64,000 nt of DNA. Source: Sorangium cellulosum (GTDB taxonomy: Bacteria; Myxococcota_A; Polyangia; Polyangiales; Polyangiaceae). The position numbers were made by a program, and so were the translations under genes. Below the pieces are notes generated by a model. The model saw only the letters and a list, made by a program, of their open reading frames with translations, ran no database searches and was not told the DNA's origin. Positions 47,385 to 57,229 of the stretch are shown here, in pieces; within the stretch, counting starts at the first letter, position 1, and the number at the start of each line of letters is the position of its first letter. The stretch covers positions 744,001 to 808,000 of the forward strand of contig NZ_CP012670.1 in assembly GCF_004135735.1 (NCBI RefSeq). The letters are read 5' to 3'.

Positions 47385-48822
47385 ATCCCCTCATATAGTC
47401 CCAAGAATTTCACGGGTTACGGCGTGCTCACGGAGCACCTCGCCGTACGCTGTCATGAGTTGAACAAGCCGCTCTTCCCGCATGTTGGGAATGGCTGTGT
47501 ACCAGTAGCATCCCTGGTTATAGAGCGACAAGGTTCGATGCTTCACGGTATTGGTCTTCAGGAGGCGATCGAGGCCGGCCCGTTCTCCTGCCTCCCCAAG
47601 GAGCGTCAGGAGCACGTGCGCAAAGGCAGCTATAAGCAGAAGTCGGTCGCGTCGGGCAGTGTCGCCAATATGTGTGGCGGAGAGACCCATGCCAAAATGA
47701 ACGTTCTTGACGTCGCGGAACGTCTCCTCGATGCAGAAGCGACGGCCGTAGAGCTTGGTCACCTGGCTCGCCGTCAGGTCGGCACGGCTGGTTGCGAGGC
47801 ACCATGGCTCCTTCATCCGCTTGTCGTGAACGAGCACGACCGCCGCGATGGCCGTCTTGTCCTGCGTGACCCGGACGTTCTTCAGCATCTTTGCCCGTCC
47901 GGTAGATGTGAGCCATTCGCCTGCAGGACGCGCAGTGTCATCAGCATCGGTGACGATGATGCACTCACGGAACCGAATGATGTAGTCCCAGCCCAGATTG
48001 CCGAGATGTGCGTACCGCTCCTGGTCGCCGAAGCCCCGGTCCGCGAGGAGTGTTACTCGAGTTGCTTTCGGAAGAATCTCGTGCAGCCGCTCAATGACCT
48101 CGTCTTCATAGGCGTTGCGCTTGCCAGCCAACGACGACTTCTTGACCGTCCTCCAAATAAGCGGCGTTGCTCGCCCGTGACGAATGATCAAGTACAACGC
48201 CAACGTGGCGTGGTTATCGACATCAAACTCCGTCCAGTCGAGAGCGACCAGCAGCTCCTCTCGCGGCCCCACCACGAAGCGGACCCAAGCGTCGAACAGA
48301 AGCCATGGGGACACATTGTTGTTACTCAGCAGGCGATCAACTTGTTTGGTCGCGTGCTTGGGGCTACCGTCTCTTGTCCACGCCATCCCTCGCCCGATCA
48401 CGTGAATGCAAAGGGAGACCGAGTGCAGAACGCCCAGGGTTGCCAGCGACAAGGACAGCACGGTCTTGACGTGCAGGTCGACTTTCACAGCGGCGTGAAG
48501 GAACCGCTCGATGCTACTCGCGCTGAGCCCTACGCGCTCGAGTTGCCTGCGAGCCCTCATCGAATGCGACCGCTCCTCCGAGCGCGTCGTCGTCAAGTTC
48601 CCCTTCGCCTTGCCTTCCGTGCACGCGTCGACGCCCGCCGATTGCCTCATACTGATACTATTCCGGCCAGCGACCGCAGATTCTCACGTATTCGTCGTAG
48701 GCTCACCCGAAACACCTGAGCCTCGTGGGCCCATGCAAACAACTGTCCCACATTGGTGCTCAGTGGAAGCGGTGTGCCAGCGGCGCGGGAATCGACGAAT
48801 TTGCCGTATAAAATGAGGGGAT
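47385..48822. mobile_element. IS4-family-like insertion sequence
   Basis: About 1.44 kb with lower GC than its surroundings. Terminal inverted repeats begin with ATCCCCTCAT at 47385-47394 and its exact complement at 48813-48822; weaker similarity continues inward for some 30 bases (shared AATT and CG steps). The single transposase gene nearly fills it, and its stop codon lies inside the left terminal repeat. No clean target duplication is visible: flanks are ACCTGATGC and CTGTCAGGG. Confidence 0.78.
47391..48650 (-). CDS. IS4-family-like DDE transposase
   Basis: A 419-residue transposase starting at ATG 48650. The candidate DDE triad is the Asp of LLVALDWTEFD, the Asp of TLLADRGFGDQ and the Glu of CIEETFRDVKN, with the latter in the Y/E-R-K-like helix of the IS4 group. 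The N-terminal ~110 residues are probably the DNA-binding region. Length is full and the frame is intact, so the element may be active. Codon use is less GC-biased than in neighbours, consistent with transfer. Confidence 0.9.
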   Translation of the reverse strand: MRQSAGVDACTEGKAKGNLTTTRSEERSHSMRARRQLERVGLSASSIERFLHAAVKVDLHVKTVLSLSLATLGVLHSVSLCIHVIGRGMAWTRDGSPKHATKQVDRLLSNNNVSPWLLFDAWVRFVVGPREELLVALDWTEFDVDNHATLALYLIIRHGRATPLIWRTVKKSSLAGKRNAYEDEVIERLHEILPKATRVTLLADRGFGDQERYAHLGNLGWDYIIRFRECIIVTDADDTARPAGEWLTSTGRAKMLKNVRVTQDKTAIAAVVLVHDKRMKEPWCLATSRADLTASQVTKLYGRRFCIEETFRDVKNVHFGMGLSATHIGDTARRDRLLLIAAFAHVLLTLLGEAGERAGLDRLLKTNTVKHRTLSLYNQGCYWYTAIPNMREERLVQLMTAYGEVLREHAVTREILGTI

Positions 48823-48828
48823 CTGTCA

Positions 48829-49095
48829 GGGCGCCCGTGGAGCGGTTCAGGGCACCCGCGGAGCGGTTCAGGGCGCCCGTGGAGCGGTTTTGGCGCCCGT
48901 GGAGCGGTTTTGGCGCCCGTGGAGCGGTTCGGGGCACCCGTGGAGCGGTTCAGGGCACCCGTGGAGCGGTTCGGGGCACCCGCGGAGCGGTTCGGGGCAC
49001 CCGCGGAGCGGTTCGGGGCGCCCGTGGAGCGGTTCGGGGCGCCCGTGGAGCGGTTCGGGCACCCGTGGAGCGGTTCAGGGCGCCCGTGGAGCTGT
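48829..49095. repeat. 21-bp tandem repeat array next to the insertion sequence
   Basis: About twelve to thirteen units of roughly 21 bp (consensus GGCRCCCGYGGAGCGGTTCRG). A few lose 1-2 bases (GGTTTTGG joints). The array starts 7 bp outside the right end of the IS element. Because the unit is a multiple of three, several frames stay open, but no start or RBS supports coding. Confidence 0.9.
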
Positions 49096-49288
49096 CGGCG
49101 GCCTCGTTCGGCCCGGGATCATGGCCCTCCCTGCCCGGGATCCACAGCGAGGTCGCGATTGCGATCCAGCGGCACGCCCGTGCTCCGCTGGATCGTCGAG
49201 ATCGTGCTCCGCCGCATTGTCGACTTGCGAGCAGCAAATGGCGCCGCTAATCCGGTCTGCTTGTCCCCATCATGGGAGGGAGGAATCA

Positions 49289-49861
49289 ATGGTATCGAGA
49301 AAGAAGGGTTCAGGCTGGACCACGTGGGAAGACATGCCGATCGAGGAGTTCCGGTCGCGGGCCGAGAAGGCCAGGGCCCTGGCCGACGAGTTCGTCGAGA
49401 GGCTCGATAGCCTCTTTCCGGGGCTCGTGACGTTGACCAAGGAGCAGCGAAAGACCGCGCCGCGGCTGCGCGACGGCGAGCACGAGATGCTGAGCAAGGT
49501 GCTCGACGTGGTGGACATGAGGCCCGCCCTGTTCGAGTCGCTGGCGGATCAGGACGAAGGGATGGACCCGAACCGCTTCGAGACCGCGCTGCTCCGGGAC
49601 CGGATCGAGAAGCACCTGCTCTTCAGCAAGGTCGCGGAGCGCCTCTCGTCGGTCGGCGGAGAGCTCGGCGACTCGACGCTCTACACCGCGGCGAAGTTCC
49701 GCGAGAGCCTCTATGCCGCCTACCGCATCGCCAAGGCGCACGCGCAGACGGATCGGAGGATCATGGATATCCTCGCGCCGGTGATCGATTTCATGCGAAA
49801 GAACGCCGTCGCCGCGAGCGCGAAGCGAAGCAAGCCGGCCCCGGCCGCGGCTGAGGCGTAG
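49289..49861 (+). CDS. conserved hypothetical protein, helical
   Basis: A 190-residue protein with ATG 49289 behind GGGAGGGAGGAATCA, a strong ribosome site; longer frames run through the tandem repeat and are rejected. Composition predicts mostly amphipathic helices (EEFRSRAEKARALADEFVER and DRRIMDILAPVIDFMRKNAV). It ends in a Lys/Ala/Pro-rich tail. There is no signal peptide or membrane helix. It resembles small helical proteins often found repeatedly in myxobacterial genomes, but I do not recognise a named family. Confidence 0.7.
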   Translation: MVSRKKGSGWTTWEDMPIEEFRSRAEKARALADEFVERLDSLFPGLVTLTKEQRKTAPRLRDGEHEMLSKVLDVVDMRPALFESLADQDEGMDPNRFETALLRDRIEKHLLFSKVAERLSSVGGELGDSTLYTAAKFRESLYAAYRIAKAHAQTDRRIMDILAPVIDFMRKNAVAASAKRSKPAPAAAEA

Positions 49862-49895
49862 ACGCGGAGCGGGCCGGAAGGTCCCCGTCGTGGGC

Positions 49896-49930
49896 GCCCC
49901 TTCGCGTCGACCCCTGGCGAGCGAAGGGGC
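49896..49930 (+). terminator. 10-bp perfect hairpin after the helical protein gene
   Basis: GCCCCTTCGC at 49896-49905 pairs with GCGAAGGGGC at 49921-49930. There is no T-run, so strength is uncertain. Confidence 0.55.
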
Positions 49931-50153
49931 TGCCGATTCGCATCATTCGACCGACCGCAGCATCTCCGGAACGAAATTCACATCGATTCGATCGACCGCA
50001 CCCTCTCCGGCACGTAATGCAGCCGCGGTCGAATCAGCCTGTCGCGGCGGCCAAGCCGGATGACGTGAACCGCCGCGCCGGTCGCGGCGTGGTTCGGGGC
50101 GTCAAGCACGTTGGAGCGGAGGGCCCCGATCTCGACGCCGCCCCGCCCGGGCT

Positions 50154-50585
50154 TCAACGCGGCCCGGCGCGTCGCCTGGGCGTCGACGCGGCCTTCGCCG
50201 CGGCCCTGGGCTCCGCGCGGCCTGCGCTCGCGGCGCGGCGCTTCGGGGCGCGCATCTGGTAGGCGTGCTCGATCACGGCGGCGATCTCGGGCCAGGGGAG
50301 GCCCCGGTCGAGGCGCACGCCGATCCAGCCGAGGTGGCCGACATAGGCGGGGACGAAGTAGGCGTCGGCGTTGGCCTCGACGAGCATGGCCTGGGCGCCG
50401 GGCGGCGCGGCGCACCAGAGCGCGAGGCGGCCGTCGCCGTGGTGGTCGTCGTGGAAGGTCACGAACGAGCGCTTCTCGCGGACGAAGAACGTCGGCGCGC
50501 CGTGGCTGATGCGCTCGGAGGTCTCCGGGTAGGCGAGGCACAGGGTGCGGACGCGCTCGAGGGCGGCGGCGGCGCGGGACGGCAC
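50154..50585 (-). CDS. YjbR/MmcQ-family (DUF419-like) protein
   Basis: A 143-residue protein with the family's recognisable course: LCLAYPETSERISHGAPTFF, a beta region (RLALWCAAPPGAQAMLVEAN), then HLGWIGVRLDRGLPWPEIAA ahead of the last helix. The fold binds DNA or protein in relatives, but no biochemical role is settled. The tail of ~30 residues is Arg/Ala-rich and probably disordered. It is transcribed divergently from the D-Ala-D-Ala ligase gene, 150 bp away. Confidence 0.85.
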   Translation of the reverse strand: MPSRAAAALERVRTLCLAYPETSERISHGAPTFFVREKRSFVTFHDDHHGDGRLALWCAAPPGAQAMLVEANADAYFVPAYVGHLGWIGVRLDRGLPWPEIAAVIEHAYQMRAPKRRAASAGRAEPRAAAKAASTPRRRAGPR

Positions 50586-50735
50586 GCGCGCAGCCTACTC
50601 GCCGGCGACGCCGGGGAGAAGGAAATCCATGGCTTCCTGGAGAGGGCAGACCCCACCCGAGCGGCCCACCCCCGAGCCCCAGGGAGCGTGCGGCTTCTTC
50701 GCCCGCGCGCCCGATCGCGGCTATACGGTCGCGCC

Positions 50736-51881
50736 ATGCGGAACCCCGCGAAGGTGCGCGTCGCCGTGCTGTTCGGCGGACGCTCGGCCGAGCACGAGAT
50801 CTCCCTCCTCTCCGCGCGCTTCGTCGTCGAGGCGCTCGACCGCGACCGCTACGAGCCGGTGCTCGTCGGCATCGACAAATCCGGCCGCTGGCTGCTCCAG
50901 GAAGAGGCGCTCCTCCTCGGCGCCGCGCGCGACCCCCGCCTCGCGCGCCTGAACGAGGCCATGCCCGAGGTCGCGCTCGGCGCCCACCCCGGCGCCGCCG
51001 GCGAGGCCACGCTGACCGCGCCCGGCGGCGGCGCGCGGTCCACGATCGATGTCGTCTTCCCCGTGCTGCACGGGCCCATGGGCGAGGACGGGTGCGTCCA
51101 GGGCCTCCTCGAGCTCGCCGGCGTCCCGTACGTCGGCTCGGGCGTGCTCGGCTCCGCGGTCGGGATGGACAAGGACGTCATGAAGCGGCTGCTCCGCGAG
51201 GCGGAGATCCCCATCGTGCCGCACGTCACGGTCCGCCGGGCCGCGTGGGACCGCGACCGCGGCGCGTGCCTCGAGCAGATCGCCGCGCTGTCCGCCGCCG
51301 GGGGCGGCCGCTTCGGGCCGATCTTCGTCAAGCCCGCGAACCTCGGGTCGTCCGTCGGCGTCCGGCGCGTGACCGCCCGCGAGGAGCTCGAGGCGGCCGT
51401 CGAGCACGCCTTCGCGTTCGACCTGAAGATCGTCTGTGAGCAGGGCATCGAGGGCGTGCGCGAGATCGAGTGCGCCGTGCTCGGCGACGACGACCCCATC
51501 GCCTCCCAGCCCGGCGAGATCGTGGTCGGCCACGCCGACGGCTTCTACTCGTATGCCGCGAAGTACATCGACGCGGAGGGCGCCACGATCCGGATCCCGG
51601 CCGACCTCACCCCGGCCGAGCAGAACGCCGTCCAGCTCCTCGCGCTCCGCACCTTCCGCGCGCTCGAGGCCTCCGGGCTCTCGCGCGTCGACCTGTTCCT
51701 CTCGCCGGATCGCAGGCTCTACGTGAACGAGATCAACACCCTGCCCGGCTTCACGGCGATCTCGATGTACCCGAAGCTCTGGGAGGCGAGCGGCATCCCG
51801 CCGCGCGAGCTGGTCGGTCGCCTGATCACGCTCGCGCTCGAGCGGGGCGAGAGGAAGGCCCGCCTCAGGACGAGCGCCTAG
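50736..51881 (+). CDS. ddl: D-alanine--D-alanine ligase
   Basis: A 381-residue ATP-grasp enzyme joining two D-Ala for peptidoglycan precursors in the cytoplasm. ATG 50736 gives the family N-terminus (VAVLFGGRSAEHEISLLSAR). Substrate and ATP segments are clear: HGPMGEDGCVQGLLELAGVP with the catalytic Glu/His region, FVKPANLGSSVGVRR for the small loop, and the metal-binding VNEINTLPGFTAISMYPKLW. Two short Ala/Gly insertions lengthen it slightly. It lies apart from the mur/fts genes, so it may be the only copy or a paralogue. Confidence 0.96.
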   Translation: MRNPAKVRVAVLFGGRSAEHEISLLSARFVVEALDRDRYEPVLVGIDKSGRWLLQEEALLLGAARDPRLARLNEAMPEVALGAHPGAAGEATLTAPGGGARSTIDVVFPVLHGPMGEDGCVQGLLELAGVPYVGSGVLGSAVGMDKDVMKRLLREAEIPIVPHVTVRRAAWDRDRGACLEQIAALSAAGGGRFGPIFVKPANLGSSVGVRRVTAREELEAAVEHAFAFDLKIVCEQGIEGVREIECAVLGDDDPIASQPGEIVVGHADGFYSYAAKYIDAEGATIRIPADLTPAEQNAVQLLALRTFRALEASGLSRVDLFLSPDRRLYVNEINTLPGFTAISMYPKLWEASGIPPRELVGRLITLALERGERKARLRTSA

Positions 51882-51917
51882 CACCACTGCGGGAAGTTGC
51901 CCCGGATCCGCAGAAGA

Positions 51918-52020
51918 ACCGCCACGGCGCCAGCGACGCCAAGAAGCGAGGGGAAGGGTCGCCCCTCCATGTTTCCCTTCTACTCGCCTGGTTTCTTGGC
52001 GCCCTTTCCGTCATGGCGGT
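51918..52020. repeat. long imperfect inverted repeat between ddl and the integrase remnant
   Basis: ACCGCCA at 51918 pairs with TGGCGGT at 52014. Inside, GCCAAGAA pairs with TTCTTGGC, and further GCGAG/CTCGC and GGGAA/TTCCC steps occur, with bulges. It could be a bidirectional terminator between convergent units or part of a lost mobile end. Confidence 0.6.
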
Positions 52021-52390
52021 TCGCCTCTCGGCCCGACTTCCCGCAGTAGCGCCGAACGGCCGCCCCTGCCGTTCAGCTCGGGGATCGCCTCGTCCAGAGG
52101 AGCGAGGTCCCTCCAGGTCGAGCTCAGCGAGCTTGCGCGCCGCGCGCTCGTCGTGGTGGATCCGATGACTCGACGTGTGCTCGGTCCGAGCGGAGAGCTA
52201 CGTCTCCGTGCGGCCGTTCGCGAGCTTGCTCGTGATGGAGGTCGCACGGGTGTCGTGCAAGCGCATATTCGGCCTTGACTGCGTGGTCTCGAACAACTCG
52301 GGCCGAGCGATGCCAGCCTCGCGGAGCAGGAAGCCAACCCCCCATCGCAGCTCGGAGCTGTGAGCGTTCACATCTGCGGCGTCAAGCCAG
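52011..52390 (-). pseudogene. tyrosine recombinase (phage-type integrase) remnant
   Basis: The minus strand keeps the catalytic-domain tail of an integrase: LREAGIARPELFE, then RLHDTRATSITSKLANGRTE with the HxxR box. The next expected Trp is a TAG stop at about 52198, after which RTEHTSSHRI continues in frame with the normal GH changed to EH. A frameshift near 52105 then restores DLAPLDEAIPELN. No N-terminal domain remains. Such integrases are abundant in Sorangium-like genomes; here it marks an old insertion next to the second GH43 gene. Confidence 0.75.
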
Positions 52391-52647
52391 ATCGGCCGAT
52401 GGTGGGGCGCGCTCCTCTCCGGTCCGGCGCGCGCGCCGCCGCGCACGAGAGGCGATACCCAGGGCGCCGGCCGCTTGCGGCGTCGAGCGCCAGCCGCCCG
52501 TGCGCGGGTCGGCATCGAGCGCATCGGGCCGGCGATCACCGCGGTCCGGCGTCCGCCCCCCCCCCGGTGACGCGGCGCCTCGGAGGAGCCCGCCAGCGTT
52601 GTCCTCCCTTCGGGATCGAGGAGCCGCTCGGGCCGGTCGATTGGGGG

Positions 52648-52676
52648 TTGACACCAGAAATGTGATCGTTCACATA
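52648..52676 (+). promoter_or_regulatory. promoter with palindromic operator for the GH43-CBM6 gene
   Basis: TTGACA at 52648-52653 is a likely -35. The perfect palindrome ATGTGATCGTTCACAT at 52660-52675 fills the spacer and -10 region, so a bound repressor would block polymerase. The core TGTGATCGTTCACA closely matches the palindrome at 63987-64000. Confidence 0.6.
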
Positions 52677-52820
52677 CCGAGGGGGGTATCCTTATGCTTT
52701 GCCCTGGGGGGGTCGTCCTGCGCGCCTTTGCGCGGGCAATCCTCCCAACTGATGGCGCCTCCGTCGAGTCAGCACCAGGGGTGCGGGGCGCCGGTAATTC
52801 CGCTCGCGAGAGGTTTCAAC

Positions 52821-54518
<1,698 letters not shown>

Positions 54519-54581
54519 TCGCTCGCGATCCGGTTCCTGTTCCCGAGGGCGTGGCCGCGCGCGTCTGGGCCCGGCCACCCC

Positions 54582-55199
54582 CTACGCGGCCGCGCTCCCG
54601 CGGCGGGCTGCGCCGCTTCTCCCTTCGGTGAGCTTCGCTTCGTGCTTCGCGATCCACTTGCGGAGCCGCTGCGAGAGAGGCGACCGTCCGTTTTCGTAGT
54701 TGGCGACCGAGCTGCGCGCGAGGCCGAGCTTTCCGCCGAGCTCGGCCTGCGAGAGCCCGAGCTTCTCGCGAAGCACCTTCAGCGACGTCGCGCCCGTCGC
54801 CGCTTCCTCGCGCGTCGGTGCGCTCGGAGGGCGAGGCGGCGCGCCCTCGACCGCGCGCACGCCCCGCTGCGCGCGCTCGGCCCCCACCGGCGGCACCTCG
54901 GCGCGGGCGCCCTCCGACGCGGCGCGCCGCGCCACGGTCGCTCGGACGCTCGTCGCGCTCCCCACGAGCTCCACGCCGCAAAACGGGCAGTAGTTGAACG
55001 CGAGGAGCTTGCCCGAGTCCGTGCGGAGCTCGATGCCCTGGATCGAAGCCGGGAGCCCCTGCGCGCGGCGCTCCTCGCTCGACCATCCGTAAACGAGCGT
55101 GAGCCCGGGCCCCTCGTGATTTACCGGCAGACCGGCCTGACTCATCCGAAGGCAGACCGTCCTGCCATCGCGAGTGCATTGTCGTCCGATGATGGGCAT
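54582..55199 (-). CDS. XRE-family DNA-binding protein with N-terminal CPxCG motif
   Basis: A 205-residue regulator. The GAGGAG site sits six bases before ATG 55199, so MPIIGRQ is the start rather than ATG 55205. The N-terminal ~80 residues end in FNYCPFCGVEL, a possible zinc half-site, and CTRDGRTVC may supply the other two Cys. A Pro/Ala/Arg linker follows. The C-terminal ~60 residues form a helix-turn-helix of the XRE type (REKLGLSQAELGGKLGLARS and SVANYENGRSPLSQRLRKW). It probably represses a nearby promoter. It lies convergent to the GH43 gene, 64 bp away. Confidence 0.8.
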   Translation of the reverse strand: MPIIGRQCTRDGRTVCLRMSQAGLPVNHEGPGLTLVYGWSSEERRAQGLPASIQGIELRTDSGKLLAFNYCPFCGVELVGSATSVRATVARRAASEGARAEVPPVGAERAQRGVRAVEGAPPRPPSAPTREEAATGATSLKVLREKLGLSQAELGGKLGLARSSVANYENGRSPLSQRLRKWIAKHEAKLTEGRSGAARRGSAAA

Positions 55200-55496
55200 T
55201 GTCATCTCCTCTCTTCGAAGGGCGGGTGAGCGCAGGTCTACCCAGGCAAACTTTTGCGCAGTACTGTTCACCTGTCAAGATGGAGATGAGCCGAGTGCGA
55301 CAGGCGAAGCCCAGGCGAGGGATCACGGGCCGCCAGGGTGGCTCGTACGTTGTCCCCCGAGCTCGTCCCGGGATCGTCGCTCACGGGGCCTGCGCTCCCC
55401 CAGGCCCGGGGCGACCGTTGCCGAATCAGGGACGGCTATCTAGGATCGCGGCGCCATGTGCCCGCGCGCCGCTACGGCTCGAAAAGGAGGCTCTCC

Positions 55497-56081
55497 GTGC
55501 ACCGTCGACATGCGCTGTGGATCCTGATGCTCTGCCTGGCCCCGCTGCTCGCCGCGTGCGGGCATCCCTGGAAGACCTCTCGTCAGGCGGTGCCGAACCC
55601 GTTCTACGGCAAGGGGCGTTTCGGGGTCGTCCCGGTGACGTTCCATGCCCTCGAGGTCGGCGACGTCACCGAGGCCGACTGGATGGCGGAGAAGGACGAC
55701 GAGCAGCGCCTGAGCTGGCAGGAGGACAAGGCGGCGATCAACGAGCAGTTCACGGAGGCCCTCATGGCACAGGCAGCATCGGATGACGTCATCGTCGTCA
55801 TGGCGACGAGCGCAGCCGACGCGCCGTTCTTCATCCGCTCCAACGTGACGTTCTACGAGCCCGGCATCTTCACGGGGGTCTTCAACATGGCCACGGTCCT
55901 CAAGGCGACGGTGCAGATCACCGACCCGGCCGGGAGGGTGCTCGATGAGGTCTTGCTCGAGACCGCGACGCCTGCCTCGCTGTACAATCCATCGAGCGGA
56001 GGGCGCGCGCGGGTCGCGGCGAGCCAGCTCGGGAGGCTGACGGCGATGTACCTCCTCCACCGCGCCCGAGGCGAGGACTGA
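55497..56081 (+). CDS. predicted lipoprotein of unknown function
   Basis: A 194-residue protein. GTG 55497 is set by AAAAGGAGG six bases upstream. The signal sequence ends at a clear lipobox, APLLAACGHP. The mature part (GRFGVVPVTFHALEVGDVTE, then FNMATVLKATVQITDPAGRV) has a compact alpha/beta look, reminiscent of small DUF4136-like lipoproteins; this is a guess. It stands alone between the XRE gene and the AraC gene. Confidence 0.75.
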   Translation: MHRRHALWILMLCLAPLLAACGHPWKTSRQAVPNPFYGKGRFGVVPVTFHALEVGDVTEADWMAEKDDEQRLSWQEDKAAINEQFTEALMAQAASDDVIVVMATSAADAPFFIRSNVTFYEPGIFTGVFNMATVLKATVQITDPAGRVLDEVLLETATPASLYNPSSGGRARVAASQLGRLTAMYLLHRARGED

Positions 56082-56107
56082 GCGCGGAGCTCGCGCCCAC
56101 GACGCCT

Positions 56108-57091
56108 TCAAGCACGGAGGGCTCCACGCCCTCCGTCCGGAGCCGCGCTCCGATCGCTTGACTCGAGGTGCCGCCGCCACGCGCCGGGGGCCATGCCGGC
56201 CCACTTCCGGAACGCGTGGCTGAACGAGGCCTCGGACGAGTAGCCGGTGAGGCGCGAGACCTTCGCGAGCGGCGCGCCCTCGCGGAGGAGCGCCGCGGCC
56301 TTCTGCATGCGGAGCCGCGTGAGGTAGCCGAGCGGCGGCTCGCCGACGAGCTCGGTGAAGCGCGCCGCGAAGACCGAGCGCGAGACGCCCGCTTCCTTCG
56401 CGAGCGAGGCCACGGTCCACGGCTCCTCGGCGCGCCGGTGCATCGCGCCGAGCGCCGCGGCGGTGCTCGGATCGCGGAGCGCGCCGAGGAAGCCGCCGCC
56501 GCCCTCGGGGAAGCGCGCGAGGTACGCGCGGAGGATCTGGATGAACAGCACGTCCGCCATCCGGAGGAGGACGATCTCGGACCCGGGCCGGTTCGCCTCG
56601 ATCTCGCGCGTGATGAACTGGATGTTCTCGAGGAACGACGGCACCGCCTGCTCCGTGTCGGGGGTCATCCGGATGAGCGGCGGCAGCGCCGCGAGGATCG
56701 GCGCCGCGAGCGGATCGTCGAGCACGAAGGCGCCCGTGATGAAGGTCGTCTCGGGGCCTCGCGCGCCGAGGTCGATGCGGATGACGTCATGGGTCGGGCG
56801 GGTGGCGCATCGCGCGAGCTCGGAGAAGCTCCGGAGGGTGCTCCGCGGAGGGTCGCGCAGCGCATGGGCGTGGCCGAGCGGAAGCACCGCGAGATCGCCG
56901 CCGGAGAGCGCGACGCGCGGCTCGTCCGTCTTGTCGACGCCGAGCCAGGCGCTGCCGCGGACCACGTAGTGGAACCGGATGCAGCTCTTGACCACCGGAA
57001 GGGCGACGCCCCACGGCGCGCGCCCGACGGTGGAGACCCAGCGCGTGCGCTGCAAACGAACCGGGGCGAGCACCGCGCTCAGGGCATCCAT
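56108..57091 (-). CDS. AraC-family transcriptional regulator
   Basis: A 327-residue regulator starting at ATG 57091. The N-terminal two-thirds is a cupin-like sensing domain (CIRFHYVVRGSAWLGVDK and VALSGGDLAVLPLGHAHALR). The C-terminal ~100 residues carry two helix-turn-helix motifs: EEPWTVASLAKEAGVSRSVF and LAKVSRLTGYSSEASFSHAF, followed by FRKWAGMAPGAWRRHL. The gene diverges from the SDR gene; the 138-bp space probably contains its operator. A role controlling the SDR enzyme is inferred from this arrangement, which is common for this subfamily. Confidence 0.93.
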   Translation of the reverse strand: MDALSAVLAPVRLQRTRWVSTVGRAPWGVALPVVKSCIRFHYVVRGSAWLGVDKTDEPRVALSGGDLAVLPLGHAHALRDPPRSTLRSFSELARCATRPTHDVIRIDLGARGPETTFITGAFVLDDPLAAPILAALPPLIRMTPDTEQAVPSFLENIQFITREIEANRPGSEIVLLRMADVLFIQILRAYLARFPEGGGGFLGALRDPSTAAALGAMHRRAEEPWTVASLAKEAGVSRSVFAARFTELVGEPPLGYLTRLRMQKAAALLREGAPLAKVSRLTGYSSEASFSHAFRKWAGMAPGAWRRHLESSDRSAAPDGGRGALRA

Positions 57092-57229
57092 CGCTCGGCA
57101 GCGTAATGAGCGCGGGCCGCGGTGTCCAAGCCGCGCGGACGGTCTCGAAACTTTCCCGGACGACCTCGCATGGTTCGTGCGGATCGCGCGCCTTACGAAG
57201 GACGCGTCGTACTCGACGAAAGGAACATC

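Noticed and set aside
48829..49095. 21-bp repeats as a CRISPR array
   Set aside because: Units are adjacent with no unique spacers, and there are no cas genes in the window.
52545..52568. C10 run as a fourth member of the small-RNA family
   Set aside because: No T-run or stable stem flanks it and CCTGCT is absent.
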